Assembly: GCA_902799765.1 (NCBI GenBank)
Contig: CADCBZ010000022.1
Coordinates: forward strand, 1-33,424
Length of the DNA: 33,424 nt
Direction: 5' to 3'
DNA from: an uncultured Prevotellaceae bacterium
Lineage (GTDB): Bacteria; Bacteroidota; Bacteroidia; Bacteroidales; Bacteroidaceae
Shown here in pieces: positions 23,452-31,700 of this stretch. Below the pieces are notes generated by a model. The model was not told the DNA's origin and did no database searches. It saw only the letters and a list, made by a program, of their open reading frames with translations. Made by a program: the position numbers and the translations under genes. Position 1 is the first letter of the stretch, and the number at the start of each line of letters is the position of its first letter.

Positions 23452-24675
23452 TTAGAATGCATATTGTAACATCACCTGAGCCAGATGGGTACAGATACCG
23501 AGGTCGTCGAGGTCGCGATCCAACTGTGTGGCATGACCTGTACGCCCTGTATATTGATACATGGCAGCAAGTTTGATATTGGTCTTCGGAATGAAGTAGT
23601 TCACGCTGACGGCAGGCATGTTCAGGATACCGTCCTTACTGCTACCGTTACGATCGAAGAAGTCATAACGCAAACCGAGCTGCACCTGCCGATGCACGAA
23701 GTAGCCCACCTGTGCATAGCCGCCCCAATAGTTGTAACTATCGTCGATCTTCTCACGCTTGGTGAAACCGATGTGCATATAATAGGCTTCTGCCCCAATA
23801 TACCAGCGGTTTTTCAGCATGGCGAACTCAAAGCCGGCACGGAAATCATTTGTCGACTCGCTCTCGGCCTCGTTGTTATAGTTCGCACTCAGTCCGAACA
23901 GCAGCTTGTCCTCATGCAGCATCTTGGGGTTACCCTGCGTCAGGGGCATCACGCCCTTCGGCTGATAGGTGATACGACCTGCATACAAGAGCGACGGCAG
24001 GTGGTTATCATCGCTGATACCTTTGGTGGCACCATTCTGGGCGGAACCCGTACCGTTCCAGAGACCCACCTCATAACCGAACTTCCCACCAATCAGTCCA
24101 TGAATCTCCACACCGAGGTCGAATCCTGTGCCGATGCCAGGGGTAACGGCATTCAGAGAATAAGGCAGGATGGCAGAAGCCGTCAACGAAGTAGGCAACG
24201 ACGAGAAGAGCGTCTCACCAAGAGTGGTCAGATAGGCATGGGTGAACGGTGTCTTAAACTTACCCACACGGAAGCGCAGTTCAGGCATGGCGGCATAGTC
24301 GATCCAGGCCTGTTGCAGGATGTTACCTCCAGAGGCTGCCGCATTGATACTGACGTTATAGTCGATCTTTCCGAACGCCTTACCCGTAAAACCGATGATG
24401 GCGTAAGGGATGGCGAAACCAGAGTTAGCCACATTGTCCTGATTATAGGCTTTGTCGAGTCCCTCGTCATCATAATAGCGATAATTCAGCGTGCTCTGAA
24501 GGAAGAGATAGGGTTTGAACACGAAATTGCCGTCATTCGACTGGAGGGTAAAACCACGATCGTCGGCAATGGGGATCACACCGTTATCCATATCATACTT
24601 TTTATCGTCGTCAGCCAAAACCGTTGCTGAGACCATGCTTGCCATCACAATGGCGAATATCTTTTTGATAATCAT
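23452..24675 (-). CDS. Outer-membrane porin, OprP/OprO-like beta-barrel
   Basis: 407 residues from the ATG at 24675 (MIIKKIFAIVMASMVSATVLA, signal peptide). The mature part is a barrel of alternating strands (FVFKPYLFLQSTLNYRYYD, YAIIGFTGKAFGKIDYNVSI, RFRVGKFKTPFTHAYLTTLG, RWYIGAEAYYMHIGFTKREK), ending in the aromatic terminal strand THLAQVMLQYAF typical of outer-membrane barrels. VGKFKTPF is the usual phosphate-selective-porin-family motif, but the real substrate may differ. It lies between the di-heme oxidoreductase (23 bp) and the mono-heme lipoprotein (11 bp), so it is probably part of the same uptake or redox system. Confidence 0.82.
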   Translation of the reverse strand: MIIKKIFAIVMASMVSATVLADDDKKYDMDNGVIPIADDRGFTLQSNDGNFVFKPYLFLQSTLNYRYYDDEGLDKAYNQDNVANSGFAIPYAIIGFTGKAFGKIDYNVSINAAASGGNILQQAWIDYAAMPELRFRVGKFKTPFTHAYLTTLGETLFSSLPTSLTASAILPYSLNAVTPGIGTGFDLGVEIHGLIGGKFGYEVGLWNGTGSAQNGATKGISDDNHLPSLLYAGRITYQPKGVMPLTQGNPKMLHEDKLLFGLSANYNNEAESESTNDFRAGFEFAMLKNRWYIGAEAYYMHIGFTKREKIDDSYNYWGGYAQVGYFVHRQVQLGLRYDFFDRNGSSKDGILNMPAVSVNYFIPKTNIKLAAMYQYTGRTGHATQLDRDLDDLGICTHLAQVMLQYAF

Positions 24676-24698
24676 ATCTCTAAATTCTAAATTCTCAC

Positions 24699-26153
24699 TT
24701 ACAATGACCACAGGAACTGTACGAGCTGTTCCCGCTCTTTCTTACTCATATTCTTAAACTTGTTCTTGGAGGCTTCTCCCTCACCCCCATGCCACATGAT
24801 GGCTTCCACGAAGTTACGGGCACGTCCGTCGTGCAGGAAATAAGTGTGTCCATTCACCTTCTTCTGCAAACCGATACCCCACAGCGGTGTGGTGCGCCAT
24901 TCGTTACCACGGGCCAGGCCACTCACGAAATTGTCGTTCAGTCCCACACCCATGATCTCTGAACCCATGTCGTGCAGCAGATAGTCTGAATAGGGATGGA
25001 TGGTCTGTCCGCCCAGCCAAGGCAGGTTCGTACCCATCAGCAAGGTGGAACCACGCGGTTTCGTGTGGAGGGTCGTCACATGACAGAGGTGACAGCCTGC
25101 CTGATAGAACAACTGTTCACCAGCCTGCACATCCTCATTGTTCACATTTCTTCGAGCCGGCACCGCCAGTCCCTGCATATAGAGATCCACGTTCTCCATA
25201 TCTTCCGACGACACGTCGAGGTATTCATAGCAGAGTCCCATCATCGAGCCTTCCTCCATCTGCAGCTGTCCCTCACAGATCTCTTCAGGGTAACGGCTGT
25301 TGGTCATACCCATATCACTGGAGAAACCGAGCTCCACCGTCAGATCGGCATGTTGTGCCTTGTTACCCGACAGTCCGAGTTGCAGCTTGCCCCGTTCGTT
25401 GATATAGTTGCATCTTCCACTGATGCCCCACTCGGGATAGTTGCTCTTTCTGACCAGCGCCTCAATCTCATCGGGATCGAGTGCCATCATCTGTCCCATA
25501 CCGACATGACGTAGCGGCACACGGACCGTACAGAAGAGGTCATCGGGACTGATGGAGTCGGCATACCATTCTGTAATAGACCACCTGGGTACGCAAAGCG
25601 TATATTTCTCACCGTCAGGAAATTCATAGGTCATCGAATCGATCTTCACCTTCAACTTACCCTCTGGATGCACACCATAGATGGCCTGATCGTGGATCAC
25701 CCGACCATAGTTAGGGAAGAACGTGCCGTTCTTACGGGTGATGTAGATCAGCGAAGCCGTAAAGCCGTAAGGGCCTGAGCCGTCGTCCCCCCCCTGCTTG
25801 AAACTAGTCCAGTAGGTCGGTTCCGTACGCCCCGCGTTTCGATGACAACTACCACAGCTATAGCCTGCATAGACGGGGCCGAGTCCACCGCCATGTCCGT
25901 TCTCATTCGAAGTCTTCACGTTGTCATACAGGCGGTCGCCCACATTAAACCTTGAGGCATAAGTGCCAGAGAGCCATGCGGCTGCCTGGTCGTAAGCGAC
26001 AGAAGAGTTATAGAATCCTGTCGATGTACCAGCAGACAGCGCATAGCCTCTGGGAATATTGATATCCTCTACATCCAACTGGTCGCTGTCGTCACAGGCT
26101 GCAAAGCACAAAAGACCAGCCAGAAGGAGTAGATTAGTAACGTATTTGTTCAT
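24699..26153 (-). CDS. Di-heme oxidoreductase lipoprotein (DHOR, former DUF1111)
   Basis: 484 residues from the ATG at 26153 (MNKYVTNLLLLAGLLCFAAC, lipobox FAAC). Two heme c sites: CGSCH at 100-104 and CHLCH at 354-358. The sequence WLSGTYASRFNVGDRLYDN, GLGPVYAGYSCGSCHRNAGR and ARGNEWRTTPLWGIGLQKKV with FLHDGRARNFVEAIMWHGGE matches the DHOR family, relatives of di-heme peroxidases found next to imelysins in iron-related operons. Probable roles are peroxide reduction or ferrous/ferric redox cycling on the envelope. It starts 12 bp after imelysin. Confidence 0.88.
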   Translation of the reverse strand: MNKYVTNLLLLAGLLCFAACDDSDQLDVEDINIPRGYALSAGTSTGFYNSSVAYDQAAAWLSGTYASRFNVGDRLYDNVKTSNENGHGGGLGPVYAGYSCGSCHRNAGRTEPTYWTSFKQGGDDGSGPYGFTASLIYITRKNGTFFPNYGRVIHDQAIYGVHPEGKLKVKIDSMTYEFPDGEKYTLCVPRWSITEWYADSISPDDLFCTVRVPLRHVGMGQMMALDPDEIEALVRKSNYPEWGISGRCNYINERGKLQLGLSGNKAQHADLTVELGFSSDMGMTNSRYPEEICEGQLQMEEGSMMGLCYEYLDVSSEDMENVDLYMQGLAVPARRNVNNEDVQAGEQLFYQAGCHLCHVTTLHTKPRGSTLLMGTNLPWLGGQTIHPYSDYLLHDMGSEIMGVGLNDNFVSGLARGNEWRTTPLWGIGLQKKVNGHTYFLHDGRARNFVEAIMWHGGEGEASKNKFKNMSKKEREQLVQFLWSL

Positions 26154-26165
26154 AGGCAACACCAA

Positions 26166-27341
26166 TTACTTGGTGTGGTTGATCAGGAAGGGCTTCAGCT
26201 CTTTCTCCAGAATATCGCTCAGCTCTGCACAAGCCTCCATAGCAGCCTGAGCCTCCTTAGAGTTGATGTTGTTACGGAAGGGCTGCGGGATCGCCTGGAT
26301 CGCATTAGCCGCATTCGTAATGGCAGCCTTCACGTCGGCATCGAGCTCAGCGTTGTACTTAGCCACAAGCTTTGACAGGGAGTTCTTGTTCACACTGCCG
26401 TCACGAGAGCCGAAGTAAGCATTACGGATCGAATAGATATTGTTGGTATAGTCGTCACGAGAGTGCCAGCTGTACCAAGACTCTACGGCATAAAGGGCCT
26501 CATTGGTCTTACCCGATACATAGAGGTCGTAGGGATCACCGATCTTAGCCTGACCCACCTCACCGGCGATGTCGATACAACCGTCGATCAGCTGCTCGAT
26601 ACAGCTCAGCCCGCTGGTGAACTCACCACCGTTGTGCGACTTGAACTTGTCGGCATAGCCGTTGTTCCAGGCATCGCAGAGGGTTGTCACGTCGTCAACC
26701 AGCAACTGGGCTGTATTTCTCATATACTGTGCCCATGCTGTGGCGTTAGCAGCGTTATAGACGGCATTGGCAGCCTCATCGTCGGTAGCCTGATCTGTCA
26801 ACGTACGGGCCTTACCGTCACGGAAAGCGAGGAACTCCAACGTGTGGAAACCACGCACATTCTGGGCGGCAGCAATGGCATCGTCGTCCTCATCATAATC
26901 ACCAGTCCACTCCATATCGTTCCACTGCTGTGACTCCAGCATCTTCACGATAGCCTCCTGGTCAAGGGGCCAAGAGTCCATGTTAGGATCAAGACCATTG
27001 TCGGCTACAGGACCAAAGAGGAAAGCCTCACTCGACTCCCATGGCTCACGAGCCACCAGCCATGCATCGCAGATCTTCTGGAAGTTACCATCCGAAGGTG
27101 CATCACCGAAGTCAACCACAGCCTGATAGAGGGCGCTGTTCTTAGCCTTCAGGTCGTTGTAGGTCGGCAGAACCACCTGGTCCACATACTGGTTGATGAT
27201 AGCATCATACTCAGCATCCTGGATTGTCACCTCAGGTGTTGGTTGGGGGTCGTCCTTTTTCTTGTCATCACTACTGCTACAAGCGGTAAACACCACGAGT
27301 CCCATCATCGCGAGACCAATCATAAAAATACTCTTTTTCAT
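26166..27341 (-). CDS. Imelysin-family lipoprotein
   Basis: 391 residues from the ATG at 27341 (MKKSIFMIGLAMMGLVVFTA then CSSSDD, a lipoprotein signal). The all-helical imelysin domain carries the family motif GxHxxE as GFHTLE (164-169) and the early block DAWLVAREPWESSEAFLFGP. Imelysins bind iron or related cargo at the cell envelope, and relatives (EfeO, IrpA) belong to iron-uptake systems. A start further upstream is in frame but lacks a signal sequence. The gene follows the first porin by 43 bp and precedes the DHOR gene. Confidence 0.9.
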   Translation of the reverse strand: MKKSIFMIGLAMMGLVVFTACSSSDDKKKDDPQPTPEVTIQDAEYDAIINQYVDQVVLPTYNDLKAKNSALYQAVVDFGDAPSDGNFQKICDAWLVAREPWESSEAFLFGPVADNGLDPNMDSWPLDQEAIVKMLESQQWNDMEWTGDYDEDDDAIAAAQNVRGFHTLEFLAFRDGKARTLTDQATDDEAANAVYNAANATAWAQYMRNTAQLLVDDVTTLCDAWNNGYADKFKSHNGGEFTSGLSCIEQLIDGCIDIAGEVGQAKIGDPYDLYVSGKTNEALYAVESWYSWHSRDDYTNNIYSIRNAYFGSRDGSVNKNSLSKLVAKYNAELDADVKAAITNAANAIQAIPQPFRNNINSKEAQAAMEACAELSDILEKELKPFLINHTK

Positions 27342-27384
27342 GTTCTTAAAAATATTAATAATGTATATCTCAATTTCTAACTTC

Positions 27385-28692
27385 TCACTTCTTAAAGAAC
27401 CAGCCGATATAGGCAACGCCGATACCGAATTCATTCTCGCTGTTGTAGGGCCCCTTGCCAAACACCTTGCTGGTGCCGATCTGACGGGTAGTATAGTCAG
27501 CCTTCACCACGAGGTTGGGCAGCGCTCTCCAGTTCAGACCGAAGTTCCACTTGCTCACCTGGCAACGGGCATCCATCACGTCCATACCCTCACCCTTCTC
27601 CTGAGGATTGTAGTATTCATACTGCGCAAAGGGATAGATCACAGGGAAGCCCTTACCCCCACGGAAAATACTTTTCAGGTTCACGCCCACTTCTGCGTTA
27701 TATGATACCGCACGCTTCGCAATCGGCGTCAGTCGGCTGTAGCCCGACTTGTTGGAGAGCTTGCCGTTCTTGGCACCCAACTGGTCTGCATGGGCGATAT
27801 TGCCAGAGAGATAATTGAAGCGGGCTGTGACGTATCTGTCAACATACTGGGCATCGAGCGACCAGATGGTCACAGGAATCTTGCCGATCTCGTCGTATGT
27901 AACCAGCTTGTCGGAATTGGCTCCGGTGTTCGGACAGTAATAGATCGAGCCACCCAGTCTGAGACCAGGCACACCCGTATAGTTCAGACGGGCCACATAG
28001 GCAGGACAGGTGAAGTTATCCCCCTCAAAGATACCCTGCTTACCCTTTCTCACCCAGTTGTTACGGTCGAAGCCGTTGGCATTCAATCCCGTCACGATCA
28101 TCGCCTCATAATCGAAAGTGGCGTAGCCCTTACCAAACTTACCCAGAAACTCAATACCCGTCTCATGCCAGGTACAGGGGATGATGGTCATTTCGCCTTC
28201 CGGACGGGAAGAGCCGAAGAAGTTGATAGGCTCATGATGCTCATTCGTCAGACCTACAGGTACGATGAGATGACCCACTCGCACATTAAACTCAGGGATG
28301 ATCATCCGCGTGATGTGCAACTGCTCCAGGGCTACCTCACCACCTTTCTCTACCTCCGTCTCATATTCGCCGTTCTCGGTATTCTCTAATTCATAAGAGG
28401 TACCCGTACCTCCATATTCAAACTCAATCTCAGCACCGAGGATCCACTTCGGCGTGAACTTGTAGTCGAAAGCCAGTACGAAACGGGGAATGGAAATCGT
28501 GTTGTGGTTCTGCTTGGCGTTACCCTCTTTGTGACCATAGAAGCGGTTGATACCATAATCCTTGAAGTTAGCAACCATCTCACCATAACCGCCAAAGCGG
28601 AACTTGTTGTAACCAATCGTGTCGGGCTCTGCAGCCTTCATGGCATTTGTCATCAAACTGATTACAAGCAATAAAAATAGTCTTTTCATCAT
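27385..28692 (-). CDS. Outer-membrane porin, first gene of the imelysin/DHOR operon
   Basis: 435 residues with a signal peptide (MMKRLFLLLVISLMTNAMKA). The mature part is a beta-barrel (FRFGGYGEMVANFKDYGINR, FVLAFDYKFTPKWILGAEIE, ITRMIIPEFNVRVGHLIVPV, SLDAQYVDRYVTARFNYLSG), ending in FGIGVAYIGWFFKK. FDYKFTPKW and VRVGHLIVPVGLTNEHHEP resemble porins found with imelysin genes in Bacteroidota. It has its own promoter (28726-28756) facing the hemerythrin/LuxR gene. Substrate not determined; iron-containing or redox-active small molecules are plausible from context. Confidence 0.8.
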   Translation of the reverse strand: MMKRLFLLLVISLMTNAMKAAEPDTIGYNKFRFGGYGEMVANFKDYGINRFYGHKEGNAKQNHNTISIPRFVLAFDYKFTPKWILGAEIEFEYGGTGTSYELENTENGEYETEVEKGGEVALEQLHITRMIIPEFNVRVGHLIVPVGLTNEHHEPINFFGSSRPEGEMTIIPCTWHETGIEFLGKFGKGYATFDYEAMIVTGLNANGFDRNNWVRKGKQGIFEGDNFTCPAYVARLNYTGVPGLRLGGSIYYCPNTGANSDKLVTYDEIGKIPVTIWSLDAQYVDRYVTARFNYLSGNIAHADQLGAKNGKLSNKSGYSRLTPIAKRAVSYNAEVGVNLKSIFRGGKGFPVIYPFAQYEYYNPQEKGEGMDVMDARCQVSKWNFGLNWRALPNLVVKADYTTRQIGTSKVFGKGPYNSENEFGIGVAYIGWFFKK

Positions 28693-28725
28693 ACTTTTAA
28701 CCTAATCATATCATTAAAACGCCTG

Positions 28726-28756
28726 CAAAAGTACGGCTAAATATACGATTCACCAA
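28726..28756 (-). promoter_or_regulatory. Promoter of the porin-imelysin-DHOR run
   Basis: On the minus strand TACTTTTG (28726-28733) with TTG (28754-28756) 20 bp upstream. One copy of TACCTAA begins at 28757, directly at the -33 element, where a bound regulator would affect initiation. Confidence 0.65.
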
Positions 28757-28824
28757 TACCTAAAAATAGTGAAATCGCCCAAAATCGGGGTATTCCGCCC
28801 ATGGAGGGGTCAAAAAATACCTAA
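28757..28824. promoter_or_regulatory. Candidate operator sites between the divergent promoters
   Basis: The 203-bp intergenic region has two copies of AATACCTAA (TACCTAA at 28757-28763 and 28818-28824) and an opposed TACCCCG on the minus strand (28786-28792), as well as a pair of CCGCCC/CGCCC blocks. TACC-type heptamers are the kind of site that NarL/LuxR-type HTH domains bind. The link to the adjacent LuxR-type protein is an inference. Confidence 0.3.
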
Positions 28825-28833
28825 TTCTGATTA

Positions 28834-28864
28834 TTGTGCATGTCGGAAAATATGCCTACCTTTG
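28834..28864 (+). promoter_or_regulatory. Promoter of the hemerythrin/LuxR gene
   Basis: TTG (28834-28836), 20 bp, TACCTTTG (28857-28864). Transcription would start near 28871, about 25 nt before the ATG at 28896. Confidence 0.65.
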
Positions 28865-28895
28865 CACCCGGTAATCATTAATAGGTAAAACGAAG

Positions 28896-29858
28896 ATGAA
28901 AAATCAGAAGATGTATGAGGCGGATGACAAGATGATCTCGCTGATTCGCGATAACTACGACCTGCTGCAGATGCTGGGCAGCTTCGGCATCAGTCTGGGC
29001 TTTGGCGACAAGACGGTCATGGAAACGTGTAAGGATAACGATGTAGATACCTATACCTTCCTGGCAGTGGTCAACTATAACATCAACGGCTATGGCGAAT
29101 TCGAGGCCGACGAACAACTGTCCGTCCCCACCCTGCTCCACTATCTGGAGGCCAGTCATGCCTACTTCCTCGATTTCCAGCTGCCCTATATCCGTCGCGA
29201 GCTGCAGGAGTCGCTCGATGAAAGCGAATCCCTCGCCAAACTCATCCTCCGCTTCTACGACGAATATGCCCACGAGATACGCCGCCACATGAAATATGAG
29301 CAGAAGACGCTCTTCCCCTATGTGCAATCGCTGATCGACGGCCATCCCGCCAACGACTATAATGTCGATACCTTCTCGAAGCATCACAGCTCTACCGACA
29401 AGAAACTGCGCGAGCTGAAGCTGCTCATCATCAAATACCTGCCACAGGACGGCCTGCACAACAACCAGCTCACCGCCACCCTCCACGACATCTATGAGAA
29501 TGAGGTATGGCTCCGTCAGCACGCCATGGTGGAAGACAATATCTTCGTACCCGCCATCCGCCATCTGGAGCAGCAGACCAAGCAGATGGGTGTCACGCGA
29601 AACATTACCGATATGGTGTTCAAGGCCTCCACAGGGCAGAATCCCGATGCCTTGTCCGACCGTGAGAAAGATGTGATTATCTCATTGGTACAAGGTATGG
29701 CCAACAAGGAGATCGCCGACCACCTCTGCATCTCCGTAAACACCGTCATCACCCACCGTCGTAACATCGCCCGCAAGCTGCAGATCCACTCCCCGGCAGG
29801 TCTCACCATCTACGCCATCGTCAATGGCCTCGTCGATATCTCAAGTGTCAAGATTTAG
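28896..29858 (+). CDS. Hemerythrin-domain transcription regulator with LuxR-type HTH
   Basis: 320 residues. Residues 10-60 (NYDLLQMLGSFGISLGFGDK then TVMETCKDNDVDTYTFLAVV) resemble the ScdA_N/RIC N-terminal segment of iron-centre repair proteins. Residues 75-225 form a hemerythrin four-helix bundle with di-iron ligand candidates His82 or His88, His126 or His131, Glu135, His163/164, His209 and Glu213. Residues 253-312 are a LuxR/GerE HTH (LSDREKDVIISLVQGMANKE, then IADHLCISVNTVITHRRNIA). A di-iron site on a DNA-binding protein suggests a one-component sensor of oxygen, nitric oxide or iron. It is divergent from the porin/imelysin/cytochrome run, its likeliest target. Confidence 0.85.
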   Translation: MKNQKMYEADDKMISLIRDNYDLLQMLGSFGISLGFGDKTVMETCKDNDVDTYTFLAVVNYNINGYGEFEADEQLSVPTLLHYLEASHAYFLDFQLPYIRRELQESLDESESLAKLILRFYDEYAHEIRRHMKYEQKTLFPYVQSLIDGHPANDYNVDTFSKHHSSTDKKLRELKLLIIKYLPQDGLHNNQLTATLHDIYENEVWLRQHAMVEDNIFVPAIRHLEQQTKQMGVTRNITDMVFKASTGQNPDALSDREKDVIISLVQGMANKEIADHLCISVNTVITHRRNIARKLQIHSPAGLTIYAIVNGLVDISSVKI

Positions 29859-30621
29859 CTGATTCCTGATGCAGCTGGTCGAGCTTATCCTCGATCTGCT
29901 TCAGTTTCTCCAGCACCTCGTCGTTATTATCCTCCGTCATGGAATCCACAAAGATGGAATTAACCAACGAGATACCGATGATACCACCGAAGAACATCAG
30001 TATCGAGAAATAACAACGGGCGAAGATGCCCCAGGAACTGCTGGAATGGGCCACGATCGCATCAGGCAGCTCATACCAGCCCTCAATCGAGAACAATCGG
30101 AAAATGCTGTAGATACTGATGCCGGGATTGCCGAAGAATTCAGGCGCAATCTTACCGAAAATCGTAGAAGTCAAGATGGAGAACACGATCAGGAACACGA
30201 TAAAAGCCATGATGACCAGCAACGAAGCCCTAAAAGCCAGTTTCAAGCCCTTCAGGAGTTTCTCGATGTTAGGAATATATTGCACCATCCTGAACGACTT
30301 AAACAGCCGCATCGCTCTTAGGGCAAGCACCGAATTAGTCATCATCGCATCATCCACAAACAACCCTGCCAAAGAAGGCAATGCAATGATCAGAATGATG
30401 AGGTCGAACCTGTTCCACCCCAGACTCCAATAATCCTTCCAGCCATGCTGGGCAATCTTGATCAATGCTTCTATGAGGAAAATGAAGGTAAAGAGCGCGT
30501 CCGACAACTCAAACCACAAGTTGCCAGGCCAGAATCCTCCCAGAAACATGACAATAGTGTTCAGCACTATCGCCGTCAGGATAAACTGCTCGTTACAAAA
30601 CAGCTCACGCCAGTTTACCAT
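29848..30621 (-). CDS. Voltage-gated-type ion channel (bacterial six-helix cation channel)
   Basis: 257 residues with six membrane helices. Helix S4 carries regularly spaced charges (LALRAMRLFKSFRMVQYIPN; Arg102, Arg105, Lys108, Arg111). The pore loop FRLFSIEGWYELPD has Glu180 at the selectivity-filter position, which parallels the LESW of NaChBac-type sodium channels but reads SIEGW. S6 is FFGGIIGISLVNSIFVDSM, followed by a C-terminal coiled coil (about 233-253), usual for tetramer assembly. Cation conduction (Na or Ca) is expected; ion preference is not certain given the variant filter. It overlaps the YARHG gene by 7 bp and the convergent regulator gene by 11 bp. Confidence 0.85.
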   Translation of the reverse strand: MVNWRELFCNEQFILTAIVLNTIVMFLGGFWPGNLWFELSDALFTFIFLIEALIKIAQHGWKDYWSLGWNRFDLIILIIALPSLAGLFVDDAMMTNSVLALRAMRLFKSFRMVQYIPNIEKLLKGLKLAFRASLLVIMAFIVFLIVFSILTSTIFGKIAPEFFGNPGISIYSIFRLFSIEGWYELPDAIVAHSSSSWGIFARCYFSILMFFGGIIGISLVNSIFVDSMTEDNNDEVLEKLKQIEDKLDQLHQESAKS

Positions 30622-31622
30622 AACGGATCCTCCTCGATTGGAGAGCGTTCACTGTCAGGCTTACGCTCCTCAGCCTGAATGAGTGCCACCGTCATCTGCT
30701 CGTAGAACGACAGCTGTACATGGTCGTTCGACTCGGCAGGATGATACCAGGGCTGACTCGTGAAATAGTCCACCAGGTCCTTCGTCGTAAACTTGTAGCC
30801 ATGACTGGCCAGGATCTCATTTCGCATCAGCCTGAGCGACGACTTCCGATAATGCCCCAAGGTACAACGGTTCAGTATCGCCATCGACGCGAAGTACCAA
30901 CGGCCTTGCTCCGGATCAGCATGATAGAGTGTCATGGTACGCCCCACCTTCGTGAACTGTCCATATTGATCCTTCTGACACTCATAGAGGTTCAGCCCTG
31001 ATGCCGTCGGTGTCGCATACCAAGTGCCGCTCAGGTCAGAGCCCGGGGCGATGGTGATGATATTCAGCGCCTGGTCATTCAGGCTCTCCACCTCGTAATC
31101 CACGCGAACCCCTCTGAAAGAAATATCCAACTGTCCGATCGTCACGCGCTCCCGATTGTCAGGTTCACCCGCTTTTGGAGCCGGACCAATCGCATACTTC
31201 CCGCAACACTCAGGAATCACAAACCACTTGGAATTATGTAGCGGCGAGTCAAAAGTCCAAAACATGGCATTCTCTATCCTGTCCTTCTCATCGTAGAAGA
31301 TCACCACCTTCAGGCCCTCCTGGTTCTTCACCACCACCTTTGCCCCCTGGGGCACGATCTGCGGATTCTCGCCCACTGACTCCGGTGCAGCAGCATAGGA
31401 ATACTGATTCGTGCCATTCGGTTTCAGCTCGAAAGCCAGCGTCTCCCCCTCATGCACCGATGTCATTTGGATCTTGGCTGGGGTCGCATAAGCCTCAAAC
31501 TGTCCCCAACCGATGTTCCACTGTGAACCAGTTACCACTTTCTGTCCAGCCTGCCCAATCTGAGCAAAACCATTCACGACCGTCCATAACAAGACTGCTA
31601 CTAAAAGAATCCTCTGTTTCAT
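30615..31622 (-). CDS. YARHG-domain exported protein
   Basis: 335 residues from the ATG at 31622 (MKQRILLVAVLLWTVVNGFA, signal peptide). The N-terminal two thirds is beta-rich and not recognised (GQFEAYATPAKIQMTSVHEG, SGTWYATPTASGLNLYECQK). The C-terminus (about 265-305) holds a YARHG domain: LRLMRNEILASHGYKFTTKD, then YFTSQPWYHP. YARHG domains occur in extracellular or periplasmic proteins, often near peptidases or kinases, with no settled function. Its stop lies inside the ion-channel gene (7-bp overlap), so the two are co-translated. Confidence 0.8.
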   Translation of the reverse strand: MKQRILLVAVLLWTVVNGFAQIGQAGQKVVTGSQWNIGWGQFEAYATPAKIQMTSVHEGETLAFELKPNGTNQYSYAAAPESVGENPQIVPQGAKVVVKNQEGLKVVIFYDEKDRIENAMFWTFDSPLHNSKWFVIPECCGKYAIGPAPKAGEPDNRERVTIGQLDISFRGVRVDYEVESLNDQALNIITIAPGSDLSGTWYATPTASGLNLYECQKDQYGQFTKVGRTMTLYHADPEQGRWYFASMAILNRCTLGHYRKSSLRLMRNEILASHGYKFTTKDLVDYFTSQPWYHPAESNDHVQLSFYEQMTVALIQAEERKPDSERSPIEEDPLW

Positions 31623-31645
31623 ACCACAAATCATTTTTCTTGGTG

Positions 31646-31675
31646 CAAAGATAAATAAAAAATCCCAAAACGCAA
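31646..31675 (-). promoter_or_regulatory. Promoter of the YARHG/ion-channel pair
   Basis: TATCTTTG on the minus strand (31646-31653) with TTG (31673-31675) 19 bp upstream. The upstream element lies inside the terminator hairpin of the preceding VanW gene. Confidence 0.6.
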
Positions 31676-31687
31676 TGCGCTTTGGGA
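31652..31687 (-). terminator. Terminator of the VanW gene
   Basis: On the minus strand TCCCAAA (31681-31687) pairs with TTTGGGA (31663-31669), extended by CGC/GCG inside, followed by TTTTTTATTTA. The gene ends at 31701, 14 bp before the hairpin. Confidence 0.75.
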
Positions 31688-31700
31688 AATTTTCACTATT

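Noticed and set aside
23485-24630. Long plus-strand open frame (381 codons) opposite the porin gene
   Set aside because: It mirrors the porin gene in the opposite frame, has no domain character and no promoter or signal; the minus-strand porin with signal peptide and terminal aromatic strand is the real gene.
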